Part shown: piece after piece, positions 15,190 through 23,276 of the stretch
Layout of the letters: the number at the start of each line of letters is the position of its first letter
Numbering within the stretch: the stretch's first letter is position 1
The notes under the pieces: generated by a model
Seen by the model: the letters and a program-made list of their open reading frames with translations, nothing else
The model's database searches: none
What the model was told of the DNA's origin: nothing
From: Parvularcula sp039818345
GTDB taxonomy: Bacteria > Pseudomonadota > Alphaproteobacteria > Caulobacterales > Parvularculaceae
Reading direction: 5' to 3'
DNA length: 64,000 nucleotides
Assembly (NCBI GenBank): GCA_039818345.1
Contig: JBCBUC010000004.1
Span: forward strand, 124,001-188,000
Program-made: the position numbers and the translations under genes

Positions 15190-17093
15190 GTCCGAGTTCC
15201 CTTTTCTGCCTCGATCCATGCCTCGACCCGACCACTCAGAACAGTCATTGGCATGGATCCATCGCGCAACACCACGTCGTGGAACTCGCGGAGATCAAAT
15301 GAGTCGCCAAGTTCTCTTTCCGCGCGAGCGCGCAGGCGCTGAAACTGGATCATGCCAAGTTTGTAGGAGGCAGCTTGTCCAGGCCACACAGCATAGCGTT
15401 CAACTTCCCTGGCGATCGATTCTTCGCTTTCACCAGTAACGTCGACCATATAGTCGATCGCCTTTTCGCGGCTCCAGCGTTTATGATGGAGGCCGGTATC
15501 AACAACTAAGCGTACGGAACGATAGAGTTCCATTCGAAGGCGTCCTAAATTCCCTAAAGGATCACCTTCATATAGGCCCATTTCTAGTGCGAGCTCTTCA
15601 GTATAAAGAGCCCACCCTTCTCCATAATCGCCAAACCACATCATATTTTGAAGAAGGGGTTGATCGGTGACAGAAAGCGCCATGCCGGCTTGGAAATGAT
15701 GGCCCGGTACTGCTTCGTGAAAGACGAGAGACTTCAGTGTATAAACTGGAATGTCCGCAGAGTCTTTCATATTGACCCAAAAGACGCCGGGTCGCGACCC
15801 ATCAAGCGGGGGCGGTGTGTAATATCCCCCCGAAGAAACATCCTGTTCGTGGACAGGAATGCGGCGGACCTCGATTTCATAGTCTGGAATGGTCAGGAAC
15901 CAGTCGTCGGCGATATCAAGAACGCTTTCGGCATCTCGCTGGAGTTTCGCCACCAGTTCAGCTTTCGCTTCATCAGTATTAGGAATAAGATATCGAGGAT
16001 CTTTAAAGAGTAGCGACATGCGTTCGCCAACACTGCCCTCGGTGTAGCCAACATCACGCAAGATGACATCCATCTCGCCGTGGATACGAGCGACATCGCG
16101 AAGCCCGATGCTATGGATTTCTCTTGGCGTGAGGCCGTTAGCGCCCCACGATTCTAGTGCAACACGGTACATATCATTGCCGCGAGGGAGGCACCAAATG
16201 CCAGCGTCTTGTCCCGCCTGAGGAATAAGAGCGTCGATCCGGCGCTCGAACCGCTGAAACGCAGGGTATACCTCTGATTCCATGATGGCGATGGCGCGAT
16301 CGTAAAAATCAGTCTTAACCGTTTCGTCAACGTCCTCGATTGATTCCAGCTTGGAACGGAAACTGGTCGTAATCGGATGATCTTGCACTTGACTGGAAGT
16401 GATATCGCGTGAGGACTGGGAGACTGCTTCTAGTGCAAAGGCAGGCGGGACGATGCCGCGAGCAGCGTCGCGCTCGGCAACGTCGGCGATTTCGCCGAGC
16501 ACACGATCCACTTCTGCCAAGCGTGACAACCAGTTCTCCGCGTCATCGACTGACCGAACGGGTATTTGTGCGGTGAACAATCTGGGTAGTGAGATGTGTG
16601 GCCCGAAGAGTTGGTCCACTGCGTAAGGGGGATTGGCGGACAGGACTGACGGCAAGCCGGTTTGGAATTGGTTTTGCGCAGCGGCTAGCTCATAGGCGTT
16701 CAGCATCACATCAAAGGTGATTTTGCTCTGGTCACTGAGTTCACTTCGGTTGATGGCGCGCAGTTGACGGAGCATTGCCTGCTGATCTTTATAGATATCA
16801 TCTAACGATTCTGGATCAAATTGGCTAAGCTTGCCGTGAAAACCTTCGCCTCCATATTCCGCCGAAACCCCCATCTGACTTGCCCATTCTGGCGAGTCGC
16901 GGAGGATAAGACGCGCGTGTTCCTCCGCAAGCTTACGAAGCTGTTGATCAGACTGTCCAGAAATCCCGGATTGAGTTTGCAGCGATATCTGATCAGTACT
17001 CGTTGATAACGAGCAGCTAGGCAAAAGAGCAATCGTCGTGACGCTGCCGATCAATGTGGCGACCAACCTTTGGCGTAAGACTAAAGTGTTCAT
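15186..17093 (-). CDS. DUF885 zinc-peptidase-like lipoprotein
   Basis: The 635-residue exported protein has a lipobox-like LLPSC near residue 27 and is probably anchored in the outer or inner membrane facing the periplasm. The DUF885 family is thought to be a metallopeptidase relative: the gluzincin-like motif HEAVPGHHFQ begins at His459, and GEGWALYTEELALEMG lies near residues 490-505 as the downstream Glu helix. GGGG lies about 9 bases before the ATG. It sits in an operon with a GST and a SnoaL-like gene, upstream of a coupled secreted protein. The peptide substrate is unknown. Confidence 0.9.
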   Translation of the reverse strand: MNTLVLRQRLVATLIGSVTTIALLPSCSLSTSTDQISLQTQSGISGQSDQQLRKLAEEHARLILRDSPEWASQMGVSAEYGGEGFHGKLSQFDPESLDDIYKDQQAMLRQLRAINRSELSDQSKITFDVMLNAYELAAAQNQFQTGLPSVLSANPPYAVDQLFGPHISLPRLFTAQIPVRSVDDAENWLSRLAEVDRVLGEIADVAERDAARGIVPPAFALEAVSQSSRDITSSQVQDHPITTSFRSKLESIEDVDETVKTDFYDRAIAIMESEVYPAFQRFERRIDALIPQAGQDAGIWCLPRGNDMYRVALESWGANGLTPREIHSIGLRDVARIHGEMDVILRDVGYTEGSVGERMSLLFKDPRYLIPNTDEAKAELVAKLQRDAESVLDIADDWFLTIPDYEIEVRRIPVHEQDVSSGGYYTPPPLDGSRPGVFWVNMKDSADIPVYTLKSLVFHEAVPGHHFQAGMALSVTDQPLLQNMMWFGDYGEGWALYTEELALEMGLYEGDPLGNLGRLRMELYRSVRLVVDTGLHHKRWSREKAIDYMVDVTGESEESIAREVERYAVWPGQAASYKLGMIQFQRLRARAERELGDSFDLREFHDVVLRDGSMPMTVLSGRVEAWIEAEKGTRT

Positions 17094-17105
17094 TTACTGG
17101 CACCC

Positions 17106-17309
17106 CTAAACCTTGAATTGGTGATATGGTCCGTCTGGCAACGAATTATCCCATGCGAACTCTATGGTTGAATTGTACTCCCAACTATCTCCGCCATCTC
17201 CTGAAAAAGGACTGTTCCCATCGTGCAGGCGCGCTGGTGATCCTTGTCCAAATAAATGGGAACTTGATCGGTTCGCCGCGGAATTCGTCGTTTCGAAAGC
17301 CTGCGTCAT
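17106..17309 (-). CDS. Small ORF coupled to the GST gene
   Basis: The 67-residue frame begins with an ATG whose last bases form the stop of the GST gene (ATGA overlap, 17306-17309) and ends 12 bases before the DUF885 start. It therefore fits the overlapping operon architecture on both sides. The product is Ser/Asn/Gly-rich and soluble, with a run reading GDGGDSWEYNSTIEFAWDN. I recognise no family. It could be a fragment of a once larger protein. Confidence 0.5.
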   Translation of the reverse strand: MTQAFETTNSAANRSSSHLFGQGSPARLHDGNSPFSGDGGDSWEYNSTIEFAWDNSLPDGPYHQFKV

Positions 17310-17953
17310 GCGTAGACCTCATCAATCTCCACCACCCAAGCTTCTATCCTGGACTGCGCTTCCCATTCCTTCCACGGAATAAGCGATTTTAGGCTGTGAG
17401 AATATAATTGAACTGCTGGATGATCAGATAATTCATAGATCTCCAGACGATTGACAATCGGCGCAAACATTCCGTCTGCGATGGTGAATTGGTCTCCATA
17501 AAGAAACGGGCCACCATGCCGTTGCAACCGTTCAGACCAGATGGCTTCTACTCTTGTCACATCTTTTTGAACGGTCTGATCGACCGGTATGGCTTCTGTT
17601 TTCCGGCGGATGTTCATGGGGCAGGCGGCGCGTAGGGCATAAAAACCAGCATGCATCTCGTTCGCGATCGAACGTGCATCGGCCCGCTGAGAGGGATCTT
17701 CCGGCCACAGACCAGCTTGAGGGAACTGCTCAGCGAGATATTCGAGAATAGAGAGCGATTCCCAGACAGCTCGCCCTTCGTCGAGAAGAACGGGAACTTT
17801 TCCATGCGGTGCAAACTCGAAAAAATCTGCATAGTTATTATCAACATCAAAGGGACGGAGGTCCTCATCAAAGTCTATGCCCTTCACCTTCATCGTTAGC
17901 CAAACGCGTAGCGACCAAGATGAGTAGTTCTTATTGCCAATAAAGAGTTTCAT
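17306..17953 (-). CDS. Glutathione S-transferase family protein
   Basis: The 215-residue protein has an N-terminal thioredoxin-like domain (KLFIGNKNYSSWSLRVWLTM) with Ser at the catalytic position. The glutathione-binding turn is GKVPVLLDEGRAVWESLSIL, with the cis-Pro and the ES pair. An all-helical C-terminal domain includes the N-capping box FTIADGMFAPIV. The NYSSWSLR start is typical of the YfcF/maleylacetoacetate-isomerase-like side branch. It is translationally coupled to both the upstream SnoaL-like gene and the downstream small ORF. Confidence 0.92.
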   Translation of the reverse strand: MKLFIGNKNYSSWSLRVWLTMKVKGIDFDEDLRPFDVDNNYADFFEFAPHGKVPVLLDEGRAVWESLSILEYLAEQFPQAGLWPEDPSQRADARSIANEMHAGFYALRAACPMNIRRKTEAIPVDQTVQKDVTRVEAIWSERLQRHGGPFLYGDQFTIADGMFAPIVNRLEIYELSDHPAVQLYSHSLKSLIPWKEWEAQSRIEAWVVEIDEVYA

Positions 17954-18363
17954 CCGCTCGGCTCCTGTTGGACTGCGTGATCAGAAGGGTTGATACAGAC
18001 TTTGCGGTAGGCATTTTTCAAGACGATGAGCGGTCCTTCGAAAATAAAGAAGTCGCAACCAAGAGAAACTGATCCAATTATATCAGTGTAGCGCCATTCC
18101 CAGTACGCACGTTCGCCGAAGATGTTGATATTGTTCACTTCGGTCGTGACTGATGAATCGTGATACAGTATCTGGCTGATAAGTTCTGCGATTTCTCGGT
18201 GCCCTTTGGCACGCGTGCCAGGTAGTGGTCCAACCGATGCGTGATATTCAGCATAAGGTGCGAAACAGGTTAGAACGCCATCGATGTCTCTGGCTGCCCA
18301 TTTGTCCGCAAGCGTCCTGAGAGTGCCTTGGCGAGCCGTTTCTATGTTTGTGTTGATCCTCAT
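17950..18363 (-). CDS. SnoaL-like (NTF2-fold) protein
   Basis: This is a protein of about 137 residues with an NTF2-like cone fold. The family pattern shows as LADKWAARDIDGVLTCFAPYAEYHASVG, later GERAYWEWRYTDIIG and FFIFEGPLIVLKNAYR. Such domains act as small isomerase or hydrolase-like folds or ligand binders. It is the first gene of the five-gene operon and overlaps the GST gene by 4 bases. The start is uncertain: the ATG at 18399 falls inside the MocR operator candidate, so the ATG at 18363 is preferred. Confidence 0.8.
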   Translation of the reverse strand: MRINTNIETARQGTLRTLADKWAARDIDGVLTCFAPYAEYHASVGPLPGTRAKGHREIAELISQILYHDSSVTTEVNNINIFGERAYWEWRYTDIIGSVSLGCDFFIFEGPLIVLKNAYRKVCINPSDHAVQQEPSG

Positions 18364-18397
18364 CCTGTTGGGATTTACGCCAAGAGTGGCATAAAAC

Positions 18398-18430
18398 ATT
18401 GTGCCATTTTGGATTAAAAAGATTGGACCA
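18398..18430. promoter_or_regulatory. Candidate MocR operator with two ATTGnnCCA half-sites
   Basis: ATTGTGCCA (18398-18406) and ATTGGACCA (18422-18430) are direct repeats differing at two positions and spaced 24 bases start to start. They lie in the 72-base gap between the divergent SnoaL-like operon and the MocR gene. MocR/PdxR/TauR regulators typically bind two direct half-sites in such a gap. The second copy ends 5 bases before the MocR start, so autoregulation is likely. Confidence 0.55.
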
Positions 18431-18435
18431 ATTGA

Positions 18436-19890
18436 GTGTCTTTAAGCAGCTCGGATATCCCTATCAAGGTCGAATTTATAAGCGAAAACGGTACACTGGC
18501 CAATCAATTGGCTAACCATATCCGAGGGATGGTGGCATCGGGCCGATTAGTGCCTGGCGATCGACTGCCGTCGACACGGGCAATGGCGAGTGAATTGAAA
18601 TTAGCACGCGGGACTGTTTCGTCGGCTGTCGAACTTCTGATTGCTGAAGGATTGTTCGAAACCCGTATAGGCGCCGGAACGTTCGTAGCCAGCGAGGCGG
18701 CGCTGCTCCAAGAGCCTCAACCCGCGGGTTCAAGCGATGTCGTCTTCAACGATACGCCGACGGCTGATATTGATCCTAAGATATCTTGTGATGTGGATTT
18801 TCGTCCATGTCGACCATCGCTTGATGGTTTCCCGGTGCAGGTTTGGCGACGATGTCTATCGATGGCGGCAAGCTCTCCGTTAAGTCCAGACTATGGCGAT
18901 CCTTTAGGAGACATTCGTCTTCGTACTGTCATCAGTGCTTACCTGCGGCGTGCACGTGGGTTGGTTGCAGGGGCGGGTGAGATTGTCATCACCAACGGAT
19001 CGGTTCACGCTATGCACTTGTTGGCACACGTCTATCTTTCAGCGAAGTCGAAGGTCTTTTTTGAGGATCCAGGCTACCCTCTTGCGCGGCAGACCTTCGC
19101 TCTTTCTGGCGCGACATTAGAATTCTGCGATGTCGATCAAGATGGTATCCTTGTCGAGACACTGCCCGACCAAGTTCCAGCATCATCGCTCGTCTATGTT
19201 ACGCCATCGCACCAGTTTCCCACGGGCGGGCGGCTGTCGCTCCGTCGGCGACATGAGCTGAGCGAGTGGGCAAATTGCCATGGAGCACTGATCGTCGAAG
19301 ACGATTACGATGGAGAGTATAGATATGATGTCCCACCGCTCGCACCGTTGGCGTCGTTTGACCGTACCCACGTGGTTTACTGTGGTACATTTTCGAAAAC
19401 GATGTTCCCTGGTCTGAGGTTAGGTTTCGCGGTGGCACCCAAGCCAATTGTCGAAGCGATGGCATCCTACCGTGCGCTCGCGGAATACGCCCCAAGTGCT
19501 ATCACCCAAGTGGCGCTTGCTTCGTTTATCAGTGAAGGGCACTATGAGCGTCATATACATCGTATGCGGCGAATCTATAGGAAGAAACGTAGGTTTGTTG
19601 TGGATTTTCTCGAGAGTAACAGGCTACCCGCAAGCTTTCTAGGTCTTGATTCTGGGTTGAGCGGAATTTTGAAGTTCGATACTAACAAGCCGATAGCGGA
19701 TTTGTGTAAGGAACTGCAAAAACAAAAAATCCTTATGCCGCCGATTTCTCGGTATTGGGTCCGAAAACCATCTGCGGTCAACCAGGCCGTTGTTGGTTAT
19801 GCCGCGCCGAGCCTGACCGAAATCGAACGAGGTCTCGAATTTGTGTTTCAAACGCTCAGGCAAATCCAACCCTCCGCCGTCGCCACCTAA
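18436..19890 (+). CDS. MocR-family (GntR-aminotransferase fusion) transcriptional regulator
   Basis: The 484-residue protein fuses a GntR winged helix (residues 18-85, GRLVPGDRLPSTRAMASELK) to a fold-type I aminotransferase domain. The PLP-binding lysine lies in GTFSKTMFPGLRLGFA near residue 320, and the DDYDGEYRYD segment is the usual MocR active-site strand. It begins with GTG at 18436 without a visible Shine-Dalgarno, so it may be leaderless. The divergent SnoaL-GST-DUF885 operon is its likely target and the direct repeats between them its likely operator. The PLP-linked effector (an amino compound) is unknown. Confidence 0.93.
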   Translation: MSLSSSDIPIKVEFISENGTLANQLANHIRGMVASGRLVPGDRLPSTRAMASELKLARGTVSSAVELLIAEGLFETRIGAGTFVASEAALLQEPQPAGSSDVVFNDTPTADIDPKISCDVDFRPCRPSLDGFPVQVWRRCLSMAASSPLSPDYGDPLGDIRLRTVISAYLRRARGLVAGAGEIVITNGSVHAMHLLAHVYLSAKSKVFFEDPGYPLARQTFALSGATLEFCDVDQDGILVETLPDQVPASSLVYVTPSHQFPTGGRLSLRRRHELSEWANCHGALIVEDDYDGEYRYDVPPLAPLASFDRTHVVYCGTFSKTMFPGLRLGFAVAPKPIVEAMASYRALAEYAPSAITQVALASFISEGHYERHIHRMRRIYRKKRRFVVDFLESNRLPASFLGLDSGLSGILKFDTNKPIADLCKELQKQKILMPPISRYWVRKPSAVNQAVVGYAAPSLTEIERGLEFVFQTLRQIQPSAVAT

Positions 19891-19947
19891 GACGTGGTAA
19901 TCGATGGCAGTCTGACCTTTGCCCTTCTCCTCAAGAGAGCCGCCCCT

Positions 19948-20640
19948 TCAGAGCTTTGTGTAAAGCTGAAAACCTGCCCGATGGAAAAGCGTCATCGCGG
20001 TGATGAACCGGTCACCAAGCCAAGTCGTGCGGTTGATGGAAAAAATAGCTGTCCCAGGCTTAGTCCCGAGAGCTCTCGCTACACGACGATCAGCATTCAC
20101 CGCACTGAATTCCACATCGCCCGACGAGAACGGCATCGTTTGGACGAGCCATTCATTCGCGCTTAACCGATCAAAGGGTGCATTGAAAACACTGGGCACC
20201 GCAATCGTGTTGATCCATCTCATTTCAAAAGCAAATGGCTGCTCATCGGCGAAATGCATCGTTTCCATATAAAGCGTTTCGTCGTCGTGACCAAGGCGCA
20301 ATCGTGTACGGATCGAAGGGGTCGGTGATGCGATCGCCTTTTCGGTGACGTGATGGCGATAAACGGACCCTGTCGCTTCGACCTGTTCCCTGATGATCGG
20401 GATATCGAACTTTGCCTGCCTTACCGGAAGTGGGTTGACGCGCGTCCCCCCTTTGCGCTTGCGGACCACGAATCCGTCATTGGCAAGCGCTTGCAACGCA
20501 CGGTTAACGGTCGTTCGTGCACATCCATATTCTTGAGAGAGATCGATTTCATCCGGAATGCGATCGCCTAGTGACCATTCACCCGATTGTATTCGTTTCT
20601 CGAGCGATTGGCGAATGGCCGTATGCGAATTTTTCGTCAT
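19948..20640 (-). CDS. hutC: Histidine utilisation repressor HutC
   Basis: The 230-residue GntR/HutC-family repressor has a winged helix at residues 5-70 (GDRIPDEIDLSQEYGCARTTVNRALQAL) and a UTRA ligand-binding domain from about residue 90, including the conserved ETMHFADEQPFAFEMRWIN. It is the second gene of the hutFC transcript, overlapping hutF by ATGA. Urocanate is the known inducer for the family. Context (hutF upstream, hutIHGU divergent) makes the assignment secure. Confidence 0.95.
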   Translation of the reverse strand: MTKNSHTAIRQSLEKRIQSGEWSLGDRIPDEIDLSQEYGCARTTVNRALQALANDGFVVRKRKGGTRVNPLPVRQAKFDIPIIREQVEATGSVYRHHVTEKAIASPTPSIRTRLRLGHDDETLYMETMHFADEQPFAFEMRWINTIAVPSVFNAPFDRLSANEWLVQTMPFSSGDVEFSAVNADRRVARALGTKPGTAIFSINRTTWLGDRFITAMTLFHRAGFQLYTKL

Positions 20641-22004
20641 AGGGCGCCTCTCAGCCGTTTGATTGTTGTCTTATAGGCTGCTTTGATGCTGTCTCGCTGA
20701 ATATGACGTCCCTCACGAACGACATGGCGTCCTGCTGACCAGACGTCGCGAATGATCTGATCTGCAGCCCCAAAAATCCAAGTATCAAGGATTGTATCGC
20801 CTGATAGGCCTGCAAGAGCGATATTGTCATCGTCTAGGGACACAAGGTCGGCCAGGACGCCTGCCTCGATTCGGCCACTGTCACGCTTAAGCGCGCACAC
20901 CCCTCCCGCTGCTGCCATGTTGTAGAGAAAACGACCATTGGAAGGGATATCGTCACTGGTGAGAACAGCGCGGCGCCTATCGCGTAGTCGCTGGGAAACT
21001 TCCAGCATACGGAGTTCACCGCTGAGGGTGATGTTGACGTTAGAATCGGTCCCGATACCGATGAAACCACCATGGGTCAAGAATTCGGCAGCCCGGAAAG
21101 TTCCATCACCGAGATTGGCCTCCGTGATCGGGCACACGCCAACCACGGCGCCGGAGGAGGCAAGACCTTGCACTTCTTGATCGTTCATATGGGTCGCGTG
21201 TACCACGCACCATCGCTCATCGATTGGCATATGGTCCAGCAGCCACGCAATCGGTCGAGCGCCCAATGCCTCTTGTACTCCATCGACTTCAGCCAATTGC
21301 TCTGCAGCATGGAGATGAATAGGACCCTCAGGGATCAGTTGAAGGCAATGCTCCAGGCCAGATTTCGGAACGGCTCTTAAGGAATGGGGAGCAACGCCGA
21401 GGTGATAATCCTTGGGCAGACCCTTCCACCGCGTACTAATCGCATCGAACAGTTGGGCAAAGTGGTCGTCGTTACATCCAAAACGCAACTGCCCACCCTC
21501 AAGCGCGCGACCGTCAAGGCCGCCTTGCATGTAAAGAACCGGGAGGTGGGTGAGCCCGATACCCGTCCGCTGCGCGGCATCGAGAAGGCGACCAGAGAGT
21601 TCGTCAATTTCGGAATAGAATGTGCCATCGGGTTGGTGGTGCAAATAGTGAAACTCTGCTTGCGCCGCATAACCAGCCTCCAGCATTTCCATCTGCGCAA
21701 AGGCCGCGATATCTCCAATATCTTCTGGAGACAGAAGATCAAGGAAACGATACATGACCTGTCTCCAGGTCCAAAAGTCGTCCCGCGGATTGGACCCTCG
21801 ACGCTCAGCAAGCCCAGCCATCGCGCGTTGGAAACTGTGGCTGTGCACGTTCGAAAGCGCCGGGAGCAGCACACCGACCTTGTGATCAACATCAGTGTCC
21901 GCGGCGTTGGTGTTGTCGATCCGACCATCATCGCCAATCGAAATGACGGCGTTTTTCCGCCAGCCATCAGGGAAAAGCGCCTGTCGAGCAGCGATAACGG
22001 TCAT
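20637..22004 (-). CDS. hutF: Formimidoylglutamate deiminase HutF
   Basis: The 455-residue amidohydrolase-superfamily enzyme converts N-formimino-L-glutamate to N-formyl-L-glutamate and ammonia in the five-step histidine pathway. Metal ligands are visible in NVHSHSFQRAMAGL, in PIHLHAAEQ (His), in CVVHATHM (His) and in GIGTDSNVN (Asp). The ATG at 22004 is chosen with AAGGACAGAC just upstream; the frame extends further but without support. It is divergent from hutI across the palindrome at 22019-22032. Confidence 0.96.
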   Translation of the reverse strand: MTVIAARQALFPDGWRKNAVISIGDDGRIDNTNAADTDVDHKVGVLLPALSNVHSHSFQRAMAGLAERRGSNPRDDFWTWRQVMYRFLDLLSPEDIGDIAAFAQMEMLEAGYAAQAEFHYLHHQPDGTFYSEIDELSGRLLDAAQRTGIGLTHLPVLYMQGGLDGRALEGGQLRFGCNDDHFAQLFDAISTRWKGLPKDYHLGVAPHSLRAVPKSGLEHCLQLIPEGPIHLHAAEQLAEVDGVQEALGARPIAWLLDHMPIDERWCVVHATHMNDQEVQGLASSGAVVGVCPITEANLGDGTFRAAEFLTHGGFIGIGTDSNVNITLSGELRMLEVSQRLRDRRRAVLTSDDIPSNGRFLYNMAAAGGVCALKRDSGRIEAGVLADLVSLDDDNIALAGLSGDTILDTWIFGAADQIIRDVWSAGRHVVREGRHIQRDSIKAAYKTTIKRLRGAL

Positions 22005-22018
22005 GTCTGTCCTTAAAA

Positions 22019-22032
22019 TATGTATGGACATA
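22019..22032. promoter_or_regulatory. Candidate HutC operator
   Basis: TATGTATGGACATA is an inverted repeat, TATGT-N4-ACATA, in the 57-base gap between hutF and hutI. GntR/HutC-family sites are typically TGT-AYA-ACA-like palindromes, and one site here could control both transcripts. The position close to the hutF start fits repression. Confidence 0.55.
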
Positions 22033-22061
22033 ATAAGGCTAAATGGCCCATAAGCAAGACC

Positions 22062-23276
22062 ATGACGGAACGGGTCCACTATGAAGGCTGTGTTCTTGCG
22101 ACCATGCAGAACGTCCGCGAGCCCTATGGGCTGATTTATGATGCGAGCATCGTCGTCGAAGGCGAACGGATTGTTTGGTGCGGTCCGCGAACGGATCGAC
22201 CGTCATCTTACGCCGCTGAGCGGACGATTGATTTAGGCGGGCGCCTGGTGACACCCGCGTTGATCGATTGCCATACCCATCTTGTTTATGGCGGCAACCG
22301 CGCGCGAGAGTTTGAGCGACGCTTACAAGGTGCAACCTATGAAGAGATCGCCTTCGAAGGCGGGGGCATCAACGCGACCGTGACGGCCACCCGAGAGGCA
22401 AGCGATCAAGAGCTGTTAGCGTCGGCACTTAGGCGAGCCGATCGTTTGATCGCAGAGGGTGTTCGCGTCATCGAGATCAAGTCGGGGTATGGATTGACCA
22501 TCAGCGACGAAATTCGAATGCTCCGTATCGCGCGGAGAATCGAAAAGGAACGGCCCGTCAGCGTGAAAACCACCTGGCTGGCTGCTCATGCCGTTCCGCC
22601 TGAGTACGAGAACCGATCAGATGCTTATATTGATGAGGTGGTTCTCCCTGGGTTGAAAAGGGCGCATGAGGAACAGCTGGTCGATTCTGTAGATGGTTTT
22701 TGTGAAGCGATCGCTTTCTCCCCTGCACAGATTGAACGTGTTCTCGACGCCGCAAAACGTCTGTCGCTGCCGGTGAAACTTCACGCTGAGCAGCTCACTG
22801 ATCAAAAAGGTGCTTTGTTGGTGGCGCGCCACCATGGGCTGTCAGCCGATCATCTTGAGTACTTGTCTGCTGATGATATCCCTGCCTTTTCCGCATCCGG
22901 TGCGGTCGCTGTGCTTCTTCCCGGTGCGTTTTACGTCTTGAAAGAGAAAAAGCGGCCACCCGTTGAACGCCTGCGCGAAGCTGGCGTCCCGATGGCGGTG
23001 GCAACGGACTGTAACCCAGGAAGCTCACCGATCACATCGATCCTCACCGTGATGAACATGGCGTGCACGTTCTTTGGCTTGACCCCAGAGGAGGCACTGG
23101 CCGGTACTACCTGCCACGCTGCCAAAGCGCTCGGTATTGATGGCGATCATGGTACGATCGCTCCTCATATGTATGCAGAGTTTGCGGTGTGGGATCTCGA
23201 ACACCCATCTGAACTATCTTACGAGATTGGTGCTTCACCGCTTCACACTGTCTGTTCTCATCGGGCGCAATCATGA
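22062..23276 (+). CDS. hutI: Imidazolonepropionase HutI
   Basis: The 404-residue amidohydrolase opens the imidazolone ring to give N-formimino-L-glutamate. The zinc ligands are in IDCHTHLVYGGNRAREFERR, whose downstream Arg/Glu pair is typical of HutI. Further motifs are EIKSGYGL, VKLHAEQLTDQKG, ADHLEY and the catalytic Asp in VATDCNPGSSP. The ATG at 22062 is preferred because upstream ATGs are out of frame or inside the operator. Its stop overlaps hutH by 4 bases. Confidence 0.96.
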   Translation: MTERVHYEGCVLATMQNVREPYGLIYDASIVVEGERIVWCGPRTDRPSSYAAERTIDLGGRLVTPALIDCHTHLVYGGNRAREFERRLQGATYEEIAFEGGGINATVTATREASDQELLASALRRADRLIAEGVRVIEIKSGYGLTISDEIRMLRIARRIEKERPVSVKTTWLAAHAVPPEYENRSDAYIDEVVLPGLKRAHEEQLVDSVDGFCEAIAFSPAQIERVLDAAKRLSLPVKLHAEQLTDQKGALLVARHHGLSADHLEYLSADDIPAFSASGAVAVLLPGAFYVLKEKKRPPVERLREAGVPMAVATDCNPGSSPITSILTVMNMACTFFGLTPEEALAGTTCHAAKALGIDGDHGTIAPHMYAEFAVWDLEHPSELSYEIGASPLHTVCSHRAQS

